Part shown: one piece after another, positions 1 through 6,706 of the stretch | Layout: each line of letters opens with the position of its first letter | How positions within the stretch are numbered: the first letter of the stretch is position 1 | NCBI GenBank assembly: GCA_013361975.1 | Contig: JABFXB010000478.1 | Location: forward strand, 1-7,024 | From: Dermatophilaceae bacterium | GTDB taxonomy: Bacteria; Actinomycetota; Actinomycetes; Actinomycetales; Dermatophilaceae | Reading direction: 5' to 3' | DNA length: 7,024 nucleotides | The notes under the pieces: model-generated | The model's database searches: none | Seen by the model: the letters and a program-made list of their open reading frames with translations, nothing else | Told to the model about the DNA's origin: nothing | Position numbers and translations under genes: made by a program

Positions 1-183
1 CGGCGGGGGTCGGGCGGCCGAACGGTGCGAGTCGCTGATCGCCCGGTCGACGCGATCACGGATCTTCGCGACGTCGTCGAGCTCGGTCCATACGAAGCGG
101 GCGAAGAACCAGCCCTTGCGGCGCATCGCGTCCTCGCGTCGCTTCTCCAGGAACGACGCGCTGCTCGAGATCCATCGGCCCAT
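1..183 (-). CDS. Partial C-terminal fragment, DUF559/AbiEi-antitoxin-like protein
   Basis: The frame is open from an ATG at 183 down to the left edge, about 61 residues, and continues outside the window. Codon use is strongly G/C at third positions, as in the real genes here. The peptide contains FLEKRREDAMRRKGW, then FARFVWTELDDVAKIRDRV. That pattern (an E-x-x-R-R-E-D-A helix, then GW, a strand ending in W, and a charged helix) recalls the last strands of the DUF559/endonuclease-like domain found at the end of actinobacterial AbiEi-family antitoxin-like proteins. The rest of such a protein should lie upstream, at 184-400. That stretch stays open in this frame but translates to Arg/Cys/His-rich sequence with no recognisable domain. 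The gene may therefore be an N-terminally deleted remnant, or a short gene starting at 183 behind a weak GGCGGGG. No function is claimed. Confidence 0.4.
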   Translation of the reverse strand, partial: MGRWISSSASFLEKRREDAMRRKGWFFARFVWTELDDVAKIRDRVDRAISDSHRSAARPPP

Positions 184-402
184 CGTGCCCCGCCAACAGC
201 TGCGCCTGGGGAGTGCCTGTGGACAACCATGCACGCCGCCGCCAGTGGTGCACGCTCGCGCCAGAGGTGACCGGTGCACCACCCACCTGTGGCGCAACCG
301 CGCAACGCCGGCGCGCAGGTGCACTCGAGCGGCACGGCAGGCCGGTCCACGCATCGAGAGACGGTGTCCACCACGTGGGCAGGTGGGGTTGAATAAGGAC
401 CC
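184..402. other. Non-coding region upstream of serC with short palindromes
   Basis: No credible gene is visible; the open frames here have Arg/Pro/Cys-rich translations typical of GC-rich shadow frames. The stretch carries three GTGCAC palindromes, each preceded by G (247-253, 273-279 and 318-324; the middle one extends to the perfect 8-mer GGTGCACC at 273-280). A perfect CCACGTGG lies at 371-378. These sit where serC regulatory sites would be expected, but no known regulator is assigned to them. Confidence 0.5.
389..402 (+). promoter_or_regulatory. Possible -10 box / short SD before serC
   Basis: TTGAAT at 389-394 matches four of six positions of TATAAT and ends 8 nt before the GTG at 403, as in a leaderless actinobacterial transcript. 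The overlapping AAGGA at 395-399 could instead be a Shine-Dalgarno sequence, but it sits only 3 nt from that GTG, closer than usual. The two readings are mutually exclusive for this start. No clear -35 is seen; TGTCCA at 365-370 is a poor match. Confidence 0.3.
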
Positions 403-1545
403 GTGAGCGAAGCACCCGCCGTGACCCAGACCATCACCATCCCGGCCGAGCTCCTGCCCGCCGACGGACGGTTCGGCTCCGGACCGAGCAAGGTCCGCCC
501 CGAGCAGGTCGACTACCTCGCCTCACTCGGACGCACGGTCCTCGGCACCTCGCACCGCCAGGCGCCCGTCAAGAACCTCGTCGGCGAGGTGCGCCAGGGC
601 CTGCGCGACCTGTTCTCGCTGCCCGACGGCTACGAGATCATCCTCGGCAACGGCGGCTCGACGGCGTTCTGGGACATCGCCGCCTTCGGCCTGGTGCGCC
701 ATCGAGCGCAGCACCTCGCGTTCGGGGAGTTCTCCAGCAAGTTCGGCGCCGTGACGAAGGCCGCCCCGTTCCTCGGCGAGCCGACCATCGTCAAGGCCGA
801 CCCGGGCACGCTGGCGACCCCGCACGCCGAGGCCGGCGTCGACGTCTACGCCTGGCCGCACAACGAGACCTCCACCGGCGTCATGGCACCGGTGAAGCGG
901 GTCGAGGGCGCCGACGACGACGCCCTCGTGCTCGTCGACGCGACGTCCGGCGCCGGCGGCCTGCCCGTCGACATCACCGAGTCCGACGTCTACTACTTCG
1001 CCCCGCAGAAGTGCTTCGCCTCCGACGGCGGCCTCTGGTTCGCCGCCTTCTCGCCCGCGGCGCTCGCCCGTGTCGAGCAGATCGCCGCGGGCGGTCGATG
1101 GGTGCCCGACTTCTTCAGCCTGCCGACCGCGATCGACAACTCGCTGAAGAACCAGACGTACAACACCCCGGCCCTGTCGACGCTCGCGCTGATGAAGAGC
1201 CAGCTCGACTGGATGAACGGCAACGGCGGGCTCGAGTTCACGACCGGCCGCACCAAGGACTCCTCCACCCGCCTCTACACGTGGGCCGAGCAGACCGACT
1301 ACACGACCCCCTACGTCGCCGACCCCGCCGCGCGCTCGCAGGTGGTCGGCACGGTCGACCTCGACGACGCGATCGACGCCGCGGCGGTGGCCAGCACCCT
1401 GCGCGCCAACGGCATCGTCGACGTCGAGCCCTACCGCAAGCTCGGCCGCAACCAGCTGCGCGTCGCGATGTTCCCGGCCGTCGACCCCGAGGACGTCTCG
1501 AAGCTGACGCAGGCCATCGACCACGTGGTGTCGCAGCTCGGCTGA
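403..1545 (+). CDS. serC: Phosphoserine aminotransferase (mycobacterial/actinobacterial type)
   Basis: This PLP-dependent cytosolic enzyme moves the amino group of glutamate onto 3-phosphohydroxypyruvate to give phosphoserine, the second step of serine synthesis. SerC also acts in pyridoxal phosphate synthesis in many bacteria. The 380-residue product carries the actinobacterial SerC hallmarks: DGRFGSGPSKVRPEQ near residues 21-35, LGTSHRQAPVKNLVG, ILGNGGSTAFWD, HNETSTGV, and VDATSGAGGLPVDI followed by YYFAPQKCFASDGGLW. Lys203 in that last segment is the expected Schiff-base lysine. NSLKNQTYNTPA and the C-terminal EPYRKLGRNQLRVAMFPAV are also typical. Length fits the roughly 375-residue family. 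GTG at 403 is used; a second in-frame GTG at 421 would give 374 residues beginning VTQTITIP and is a real alternative. The gene stands alone, followed by a strong hairpin. Confidence 0.96.
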   Translation: MSEAPAVTQTITIPAELLPADGRFGSGPSKVRPEQVDYLASLGRTVLGTSHRQAPVKNLVGEVRQGLRDLFSLPDGYEIILGNGGSTAFWDIAAFGLVRHRAQHLAFGEFSSKFGAVTKAAPFLGEPTIVKADPGTLATPHAEAGVDVYAWPHNETSTGVMAPVKRVEGADDDALVLVDATSGAGGLPVDITESDVYYFAPQKCFASDGGLWFAAFSPAALARVEQIAAGGRWVPDFFSLPTAIDNSLKNQTYNTPALSTLALMKSQLDWMNGNGGLEFTTGRTKDSSTRLYTWAEQTDYTTPYVADPAARSQVVGTVDLDDAIDAAAVASTLRANGIVDVEPYRKLGRNQLRVAMFPAVDPEDVSKLTQAIDHVVSQLG

Positions 1546-1556
1546 CCCACACACCG

Positions 1557-1599
1557 TCGAGACGGCGAGCCGTCCCCTCCGGACGGATCGCCGTCTCGA
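1557..1599 (+). terminator. Long hairpin terminator after serC
   Basis: The left arm (1557-1575) and right arm (1581-1599) pair over 19 positions with a single mismatch (G1568 against A1588) around the 5-nt loop CCTCC. The left arm starts 11 nt after the serC stop. No T-tract follows, which is usual for actinobacterial hairpin terminators. It should insulate serC from the transglycosylase gene. Confidence 0.75.
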
Positions 1600-1698
1600 T
1601 GGCTGGTCGACTTTCCTACCTGCGCGTGACCTTCTCGCGCGACGCCTCGTTGACCCGGACAGCCCGCCAATGGGGGCGGCAGTCATCGAGGAGTCACC
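1600..1698 (+). promoter_or_regulatory. Leader/promoter region of lytic transglycosylase, with SD
   Basis: After the serC hairpin about 100 nt remain before the transglycosylase ATG, so this gene probably has its own promoter here. TTGACC at 1650-1655 resembles a -35 box, but no convincing -10 lies at 16-18 nt from it. The Shine-Dalgarno GAGGAG at 1688-1693 is strong and ends 5 nt before the ATG at 1699, which fixes the start. I see no riboswitch-like structure. Confidence 0.4.
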
Positions 1699-3057
1699 AT
1701 GGTCCGCATCGTCCGCGCCGGCTCGACCGCGCGCCGGGTCGCTGCCGCCGTGCCGGTCATCGCCCTGGCCACCGCCGGCATCGCCATCGCCGCCACGCGC
1801 GGTTCCGACCAGGGCGCCGTGCCCACGTCCATCACCGTGCCCGACACGGCGATCACCCAGGGCAGCCCGACCTACCCGCAGGCCGGCCCCGCCCCGGCGC
1901 CCATGCAGCTGCCCCCGATCTACCAGACCTTCACCGCGGACTACGCCACCGTCGACGTGCCCCCGGAGGCCCGCGCCGCGATCACGGCCATCGCCTCGTT
2001 CGCCCCGGTGCGACTCGACGCCAACGGCATCCCGTCCGTCGCCGTCGCCGCCTACCAGCGCGCCGCCGGCGTCCTCGACAGCATCAAGCCCGGCTGCGGT
2101 GTCGACTGGGCCCTGCTCGGTGCCATCGGCCGCGTCGAGAGCAACCACGCCCGCTTCGGCGGCAACGTGCTCGACGCCGCCGGCATCGCGCGCCCCGGCA
2201 TCATCGGCATCCCGCTCGACGGGTCGCGTGGCACGGCCCGCATCACCGACACCGACGGCGGCGCCCTCGACCACGACACGACGTTCGACCGCGCCGTCGG
2301 CCCGATGCAGTTCATCCCGACGTCCTGGTCGCTGGCCGGCCGCGACGGTGACGGCGACGGCGTCGCGAACCCGCAGAGCCTGACCGACGCCGTCACGGGT
2401 GCCGGGGTGCTGCTCTGCTCGGGCGGCACCGACCTGCGCGCTCCGGGAGCCGCGTACCAGGCCGTCCTGCGCTACAACCACTCCGACTCGTACGTCCGCA
2501 CGGTGCTGTCGATCGCCGACGCCTACCGCCACGGCATCACGGTGCTGCCCATGAACGCCCTGCCCGCCGCCCGTCCCGCGTCGGGCACCGGCTCGGCCAC
2601 CCCCGAGGGGTCGGGCTTCGCGTATGCCGGTTCGCCGGCTCCCCGTTCGACGGCTTCGCCGAGCGCCCGCCCCACACCGAGCGCCTCGGCGAAGCCGTCA
2701 CCGGCTCCGTCCGGCAAGCCGAGCCCCTCCTCCCCGAAGCCGGCGCCTGCGCCGGCTCCGAAGCCCGCGCCGAAGCCGGCACCGGCCCCGAGCAAGCCCG
2801 CGCCGGGGCTGCCGCTCCCCCTCCCGAGCGTGCCCGGCGTCCCGCTGCCCTCCGTGACGGTGCCCAAGCCGCCGGTGAAGCTGCCCACGCCGACGCTCCC
2901 CGCCGAGGTCGTCCGCCTGCTCGCGCTGCCGCACCTGCCGCTGCTGGCCGGCGACCCCAAGGACCTCGTACGCGTCCTCGATCCTCTCAAGGGCAAGGTG
3001 GTGTGCCTGCTGGACCAGAAGGTCGTCACCTGCCCCTCCGGTGGCCTGCTCGGCTGA
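1699..3057 (+). CDS. Secreted MltB/SLT_2-type lytic transglycosylase with Pro-rich tail
   Basis: This is a 452-residue exported enzyme predicted to cleave the MurNAc-GlcNAc bond of peptidoglycan, leaving 1,6-anhydro-MurNAc ends. Residues 1-31 form a signal peptide or signal anchor: basic RIVRAGSTARR, then a hydrophobic stretch ending AIAIAA. The catalytic domain spans roughly residues 90-285. IPSVAVAAYQRAAGVL leads to CGVDWALLGAIGRVESNH, in which Glu147 is the expected general acid. RAVGPMQFIPTSW, GRDGDGDGVANPQSLTDA and CSGGTDLR follow, all typical of the SLT_2 family. Cys133 and Cys240 may form a disulfide. Residues about 290-400 are a low-complexity Pro/Ala/Ser/Lys linker that could span the wall. 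The last 50 residues form a less repetitive tail with Cys436 and Cys445. The gene has its own SD and lies between two hairpins, so it is probably monocistronic. The particular wall process it serves cannot be told. Confidence 0.9.
   Translation: MVRIVRAGSTARRVAAAVPVIALATAGIAIAATRGSDQGAVPTSITVPDTAITQGSPTYPQAGPAPAPMQLPPIYQTFTADYATVDVPPEARAAITAIASFAPVRLDANGIPSVAVAAYQRAAGVLDSIKPGCGVDWALLGAIGRVESNHARFGGNVLDAAGIARPGIIGIPLDGSRGTARITDTDGGALDHDTTFDRAVGPMQFIPTSWSLAGRDGDGDGVANPQSLTDAVTGAGVLLCSGGTDLRAPGAAYQAVLRYNHSDSYVRTVLSIADAYRHGITVLPMNALPAARPASGTGSATPEGSGFAYAGSPAPRSTASPSARPTPSASAKPSPAPSGKPSPSSPKPAPAPAPKPAPKPAPAPSKPAPGLPLPLPSVPGVPLPSVTVPKPPVKLPTPTLPAEVVRLLALPHLPLLAGDPKDLVRVLDPLKGKVVCLLDQKVVTCPSGGLLG
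2649..2699. repeat. Intragenic 18-bp inverted repeat in the Pro-rich linker
   Basis: GACGGCTTCGCCGAGCGC (2649-2666) pairs with 2681-2699, which is its reverse complement with one extra C inserted, across a 14-nt loop. It lies within codons for the low-complexity linker of the transglycosylase. It could fold in the mRNA or be a by-product of repetitive Pro/Ala/Ser codons. Confidence 0.6.
2738..2757. repeat. Perfect 9-bp inverted repeat in linker
   Basis: AGCCGGCGC (2738-2746) is the exact reverse complement of 2749-2757, with only CT between. It encodes part of the KPAPAPAP region. The tight centre means the innermost pairs would open if it folded in RNA. Confidence 0.6.
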
Positions 3058-3090
3058 CTCCCCCATCCCCCAGCCGCGCTCGCCACGAAG

Positions 3091-3125
3091 CAGGAGCGGC
3101 CGCCCGTCACGGGCGGCCGCTCCTG
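3091..3125. terminator. Bidirectional hairpin terminator between convergent genes
   Basis: CAGGAGCGGCCGCCC (3091-3105) pairs perfectly with 3111-3125 around GTCAC. It lies 34 nt after the plus-strand transglycosylase stop and 24 nt beyond the stop of the minus-strand small membrane gene (3149), so it can serve both transcripts. No T-tract is present on either side. Confidence 0.8.
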
Positions 3126-3148
3126 TGGTCGTGCGGGGGACGAACCGG

Positions 3149-3238
3149 TCAGCGCTTGACGAAGGCGGCGACAATCGCGATCGCGATGAAGAGCACCAGG
3201 GCCGCGACGGTGGCGCGGTGGCGGAACTTGAAGTTCAC
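3149..3238 (-). CDS. 29-residue single-pass membrane peptide, coupled to MFS gene
   Basis: A GTG at 3238 starts a 29-codon frame ending TGA at 3149-3151. The product begins VNFKFRHR (basic), has a hydrophobic core of about 19 residues (9-27: ATVAALVLFIAIAIVAAFV), and ends KR. This is the form of a single transmembrane helix, probably with the N-terminus inside. Its GTG overlaps the TGA of the MFS gene in a GTGA, and GAGG at 3246-3249 lies 7 nt upstream as a good Shine-Dalgarno, so translation is probably coupled to the transporter. Third positions are nearly all G or C. The third gene of the marR-MFS operon is followed by a strong hairpin. I do not recognise a family. An accessory subunit or stabiliser of the exporter is an inference from position and topology. 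It is too short for usual annotation cut-offs. Confidence 0.65.
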   Translation of the reverse strand: MNFKFRHRATVAALVLFIAIAIVAAFVKR

Positions 3239-4521
3239 TTCGTCACCTCGGGGGTTGTCGGCACCGACGAGGCGAGCTGGATGCGCAGGCGCGGGTGGCG
3301 CCGGGTCTGGATGGTCACCGCGACATTCTGCCCACGCGCGAACCACAGGGCCACCGCCACCAGGCTGAGGCCGACCGCGATGGTGCCGATGGCGATGGTC
3401 CAGCGCGGGCCCCAGGCATCACCGATCCAGCCGATCATCGGGGCACCGAACGGCGTGCCGCCCATGAAGATGGCCATGTAGAGGGCCATGACCCGACCGC
3501 GCATCACGGGGTCGACGCTCACCTGCACCATGGCGTTGGCCGTGGTGAGGGCGGTGAGCGCGGACAAGCCGGTCGGCACGAGGAAGATCGCGAACAGGAC
3601 GTAGTTCGCGGCCGTCGAGAGCAGCGCCGTCGAGAGGGTGAAGCCCACGAGAGCGGCGAGCAGCACGCGCAGCCGGGGGCGGGCGCGGCGCGCCGAGAGC
3701 AGGGCGGCCGCGAGTGAGCCGATCGCCATGATCGAGCCGAGCAGGCCGTACTCGCCGGGGCCCTTGTCGAAGACCTCGGTGGCCATCAGGGCCATCGTCA
3801 CCTGGAAGTTCATGCCGAACGTGCCCAGCACGAAGACCAGCGCCATGATGAGCACGAGGTCGGGGCGGCCCTTGACGTAGCGCAGCCCGGCGCGGATCTG
3901 ACCCTTGCCGCGAGCCCTCGGCGAGGGCGTGAGCAGCTTCGTGTCGAGCCGCAGCAGCGCGACGAGCACGAACACGAACGTCGCGGCGTTGGCGTAGAGG
4001 GCCGGCGCGATGCCGAACCAGGCGATGACCAGGCCCGCAGCCGCCGGACCGATGAGGCGGCCGAGGTTGAACGAGGCGCTGTTGAGTGCCACGGCGTTGG
4101 GCAGGTGCTCGGTTTCGACCATCTCGGACACGAAGGTCTGGCGCGCGGGGTTGTCGACGGCCGTCGCGAGCCCCTGCAGGAAGGCGAGGGCGTAGACGTG
4201 CCAGAGCTCGACGACACCCGTGGCCGTCAGCACGGCGAGCAGCAGCGCGGTGCCCAGCAGGGCGGTCTGGGTCAGGAACAGGATGCGGCGCTTCGGGAAC
4301 CGGTCGACGATCATGCCGGCGAACGGCGCGAGGAGGAGGAAGGGCAGGAACTGCAGGCCGGTGACGACGCCCAGGGCCGTGGCCGAGTGGTCGGTGAGGA
4401 CGGTGAGCACCAGCCAGTCCTGCGCGACGCGGCCCATCCACGTGCCGACGTTGGAGACGATCGCGCCGGACGCGTAGACCCGGTAGTTGGGGATGGACAG
4501 GGAGTGGAAGGTCGGGCTCAC
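3235..4521 (-). CDS. MFS exporter (DHA3/EntS-like, MFS_3 type)
   Basis: This is a 428-residue major facilitator superfamily transporter, probably proton-driven efflux, with about 12 hydrophobic segments. It opens PTFHSLSIPNYRVYASGAIV and NVGTWMGRVAQDWLVL, the usual N-terminus of the DHA3/EntS-like branch. Loop 2-3 holds motif A, GMIVDRFPKRR (residues 69-79, Asp73). DNPARQTFVSEMV and ALNSASFNLGRLIGPAAAG are also characteristic of this branch. The C-terminal 30 residues are cytosolic and basic. The frame is open upstream to 4611, but that part lies inside the regulator gene in another frame and translates as Arg-rich shadow. The GTG at 4521 is chosen because it overlaps the regulator's stop as GTGA and has AAGG at 4532-4535. 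The MarR neighbour suggests drug or toxic-compound export. EntS relatives export siderophores, so an iron-related role is also possible. The substrate is unknown. Confidence 0.88.
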   Translation of the reverse strand: MSPTFHSLSIPNYRVYASGAIVSNVGTWMGRVAQDWLVLTVLTDHSATALGVVTGLQFLPFLLLAPFAGMIVDRFPKRRILFLTQTALLGTALLLAVLTATGVVELWHVYALAFLQGLATAVDNPARQTFVSEMVETEHLPNAVALNSASFNLGRLIGPAAAGLVIAWFGIAPALYANAATFVFVLVALLRLDTKLLTPSPRARGKGQIRAGLRYVKGRPDLVLIMALVFVLGTFGMNFQVTMALMATEVFDKGPGEYGLLGSIMAIGSLAAALLSARRARPRLRVLLAALVGFTLSTALLSTAANYVLFAIFLVPTGLSALTALTTANAMVQVSVDPVMRGRVMALYMAIFMGGTPFGAPMIGWIGDAWGPRWTIAIGTIAVGLSLVAVALWFARGQNVAVTIQTRRHPRLRIQLASSVPTTPEVTK

Positions 4522-4967
4522 TTCGTCGCCACCTTGGCCAGGACGGCGGCGGCCTGCTGGAGCAGCTCGCGCTCCTCGTCGGTGAGCGTCTCGAAGCGCG
4601 CGAGCAGCCACTCGTCTCGATGACGGCGGATGCGGCGCAGCACCTTGCGCCCCTCGGGGGTGAGCGACAGGATCACCTGCCGGCCGTCGGTGGGGTCGTC
4701 GGCGCGGGCGATGTAGCCGGCCTCGACGAGCGCGCTCGTGGTGCGCTTCATGCTCGGGGCGGAGACCTGCTCGATCTCGGCGAGCTCGCTGTTGGTGCGG
4801 GGCGTGTCGTCGAGGCGCGCGAGCACCGAGAACTGGTGCGGCGGCAGCTCGCGGTCGGACTCGAAGCGGACCCGGCGCGAGATGCGCATGCAGGCCAGTC
4901 GGATGTCGTTGGAGAGCGAGACGAGCTCGGCCCTGGAGAGCTGGGTGGTCGGAGTCTTGGTACGCAA
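4518..4967 (-). CDS. MarR-family transcriptional regulator
   Basis: The 149-residue product is a winged-helix dimeric DNA-binding regulator, probably controlling its own operon. The N-terminal dimerisation helix includes SLSNDIRLACMRISRRVRF. LPPHQFSVLARLD and TNSELAEIEQVS lead to the recognition helix SAPSMKRTTSALVEAGYI (about 69-86). The wing DDPTDGRQVILSLTPEG (90-106) carries the canonical D-x-R, here D94-G-R96. A C-terminal helix pair (DEWLLARFETLTDEERELL) completes the dimer interface. Length is normal for MarR proteins. The start is TTG at 4967: GAGGAC at 4975-4980 lies 7 nt upstream, and no ATG or GTG is close enough to use it. From memory the protein resembles M. tuberculosis Rv0880. 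The ligand is unknown. Confidence 0.9.
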   Translation of the reverse strand: MRTKTPTTQLSRAELVSLSNDIRLACMRISRRVRFESDRELPPHQFSVLARLDDTPRTNSELAEIEQVSAPSMKRTTSALVEAGYIARADDPTDGRQVILSLTPEGRKVLRRIRRHRDEWLLARFETLTDEERELLQQAAAVLAKVATK

Positions 4968-4974
4968 GGGGCGG

Positions 4975-4980
4975 GTCCTC
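4975..4980 (-). promoter_or_regulatory. Shine-Dalgarno that fixes the TTG start of the MarR gene
   Basis: GAGGAC on the minus strand lies 7 nt before TTG at 4967. It is the only good ribosome-binding site in the leader and supports this rare start codon. Confidence 0.6.
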
Positions 4981-4999
4981 GGAAGTGCTGTCTGGTGGT

Positions 5000-5033
5000 A
5001 CTTAGCCTAACTCATTACCCCAACTAACTATTC
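5000..5033 (-). promoter_or_regulatory. AT-rich promoter/operator of the marR-MFS operon
   Basis: This is the most AT-rich patch in the window. On the minus strand TAGGCT (5009 to 5004) fits the TAnnnT -10 pattern and would give an mRNA leader of about 30 nt; no good -35 is visible. The plus strand carries an imperfect 13-bp palindrome ACTTAGCCTAACT (5000-5012) over that -10. CTAACT occurs twice, at 5007-5012 and 5024-5029, the second within AACTAACTA. The position over the promoter is what an autoregulated MarR operator would show. The 10-mer TTAGCCTAAC (5002-5011) also equals the core of a DtxR/IdeR iron box. Confidence 0.5.
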
Positions 5034-5068
5034 CACCGCGTCCAGGGTTACGACTTCGCGGGACGCAC

Positions 5069-5100
5069 GAAGGCCCCCTCCTGCGCGGGAGGGGGCCTTC
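5069..5100 (-). terminator. Hairpin terminator after the purine permease gene
   Basis: GAAGGCCCCCTCC (5069-5081) pairs perfectly over 13 bp with 5088-5100 around a 6-nt loop. It lies about 47 nt beyond the permease stop at 5148 and before the marR promoter, so it separates the two minus-strand units. There is no T-tract. Confidence 0.75.
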
Positions 5101-5147
5101 ACGGCATACGTGCTCGGCTGAGCAGCCGCTCTGCGCGGCAGGCGGTC

Positions 5148-6647
<1,500 letters not shown>

Positions 6648-6654
6648 GCCGCAC

Positions 6655-6660
6655 ACCTTA
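6655..6660 (-). promoter_or_regulatory. -10-like box of the purine permease gene (possible leaderless start)
   Basis: TAAGGT on the minus strand fits TAnnnT and ends exactly 7 nt before the ATG at 6647, the spacing of a leaderless transcript. The AAGG inside it could instead act as a Shine-Dalgarno 8 nt from the ATG, if transcription starts further upstream. No convincing -35 is seen. Confidence 0.4.
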
Positions 6661-6693
6661 GTGGTGCCGTGATCCGGCTGCGTTCACAGACCG

Positions 6694-6699
6694 TAGGCT
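6694..6699 (+). promoter_or_regulatory. -10 box of the DUF2530-like gene (leaderless)
   Basis: TAGGCT ends 7 nt before the GTG at 6707, and the intervening GACGGGC is not a good ribosome-binding site. This -10-to-start layout is the usual leaderless arrangement in actinobacteria. The -35 is weak or absent. Confidence 0.5.
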
Positions 6700-6706
6700 G
6701 ACGGGC

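Noticed and set aside
1011..2383. Plus-strand frames spanning the end of serC and the start of the transglycosylase gene
   Set aside because: Arg/Pro/Ser-rich shadows that run through the serC stop and the terminator.
523..2532. A 669-codon open frame on the minus strand opposite serC and the transglycosylase gene
   Set aside because: It crosses two well-identified plus-strand genes and their intergenic hairpin. Its translation is Val/Gly/Arg/Asp-rich with no domain, typical of the antisense frame of GC-rich coding DNA.
2690..2810. Pro/Ala/Lys repeats considered as a tandem-repeat or CRISPR-like array
   Set aside because: The units are irregular and in frame; they are simple low-complexity linker codons within the transglycosylase.
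3239..3346. N-terminal extension of the small membrane peptide up to 3346
   Set aside because: The extra residues are a shadow of the MFS C-terminus; the coupled GTG at 3238 with GAGG upstream explains the start.
3419..4441. A 340-codon minus-strand frame inside the MFS gene
   Set aside because: Arg/Ala/Pro/His-rich frame-shifted shadow; the MFS frame has clear motif A and membrane helices.
4522..4611. N-terminal extension of the MFS protein up to 4611
   Set aside because: It lies within the MarR gene in another frame and reads as Arg/Ala-rich noise; the GTGA overlap at 4518-4521 gives a natural start.
5106..5145. Possible second hairpin or small RNA between the permease stop and its terminator
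   Set aside because: Only a 5-bp TGCTC/GAGCA stem is visible; too weak to call.
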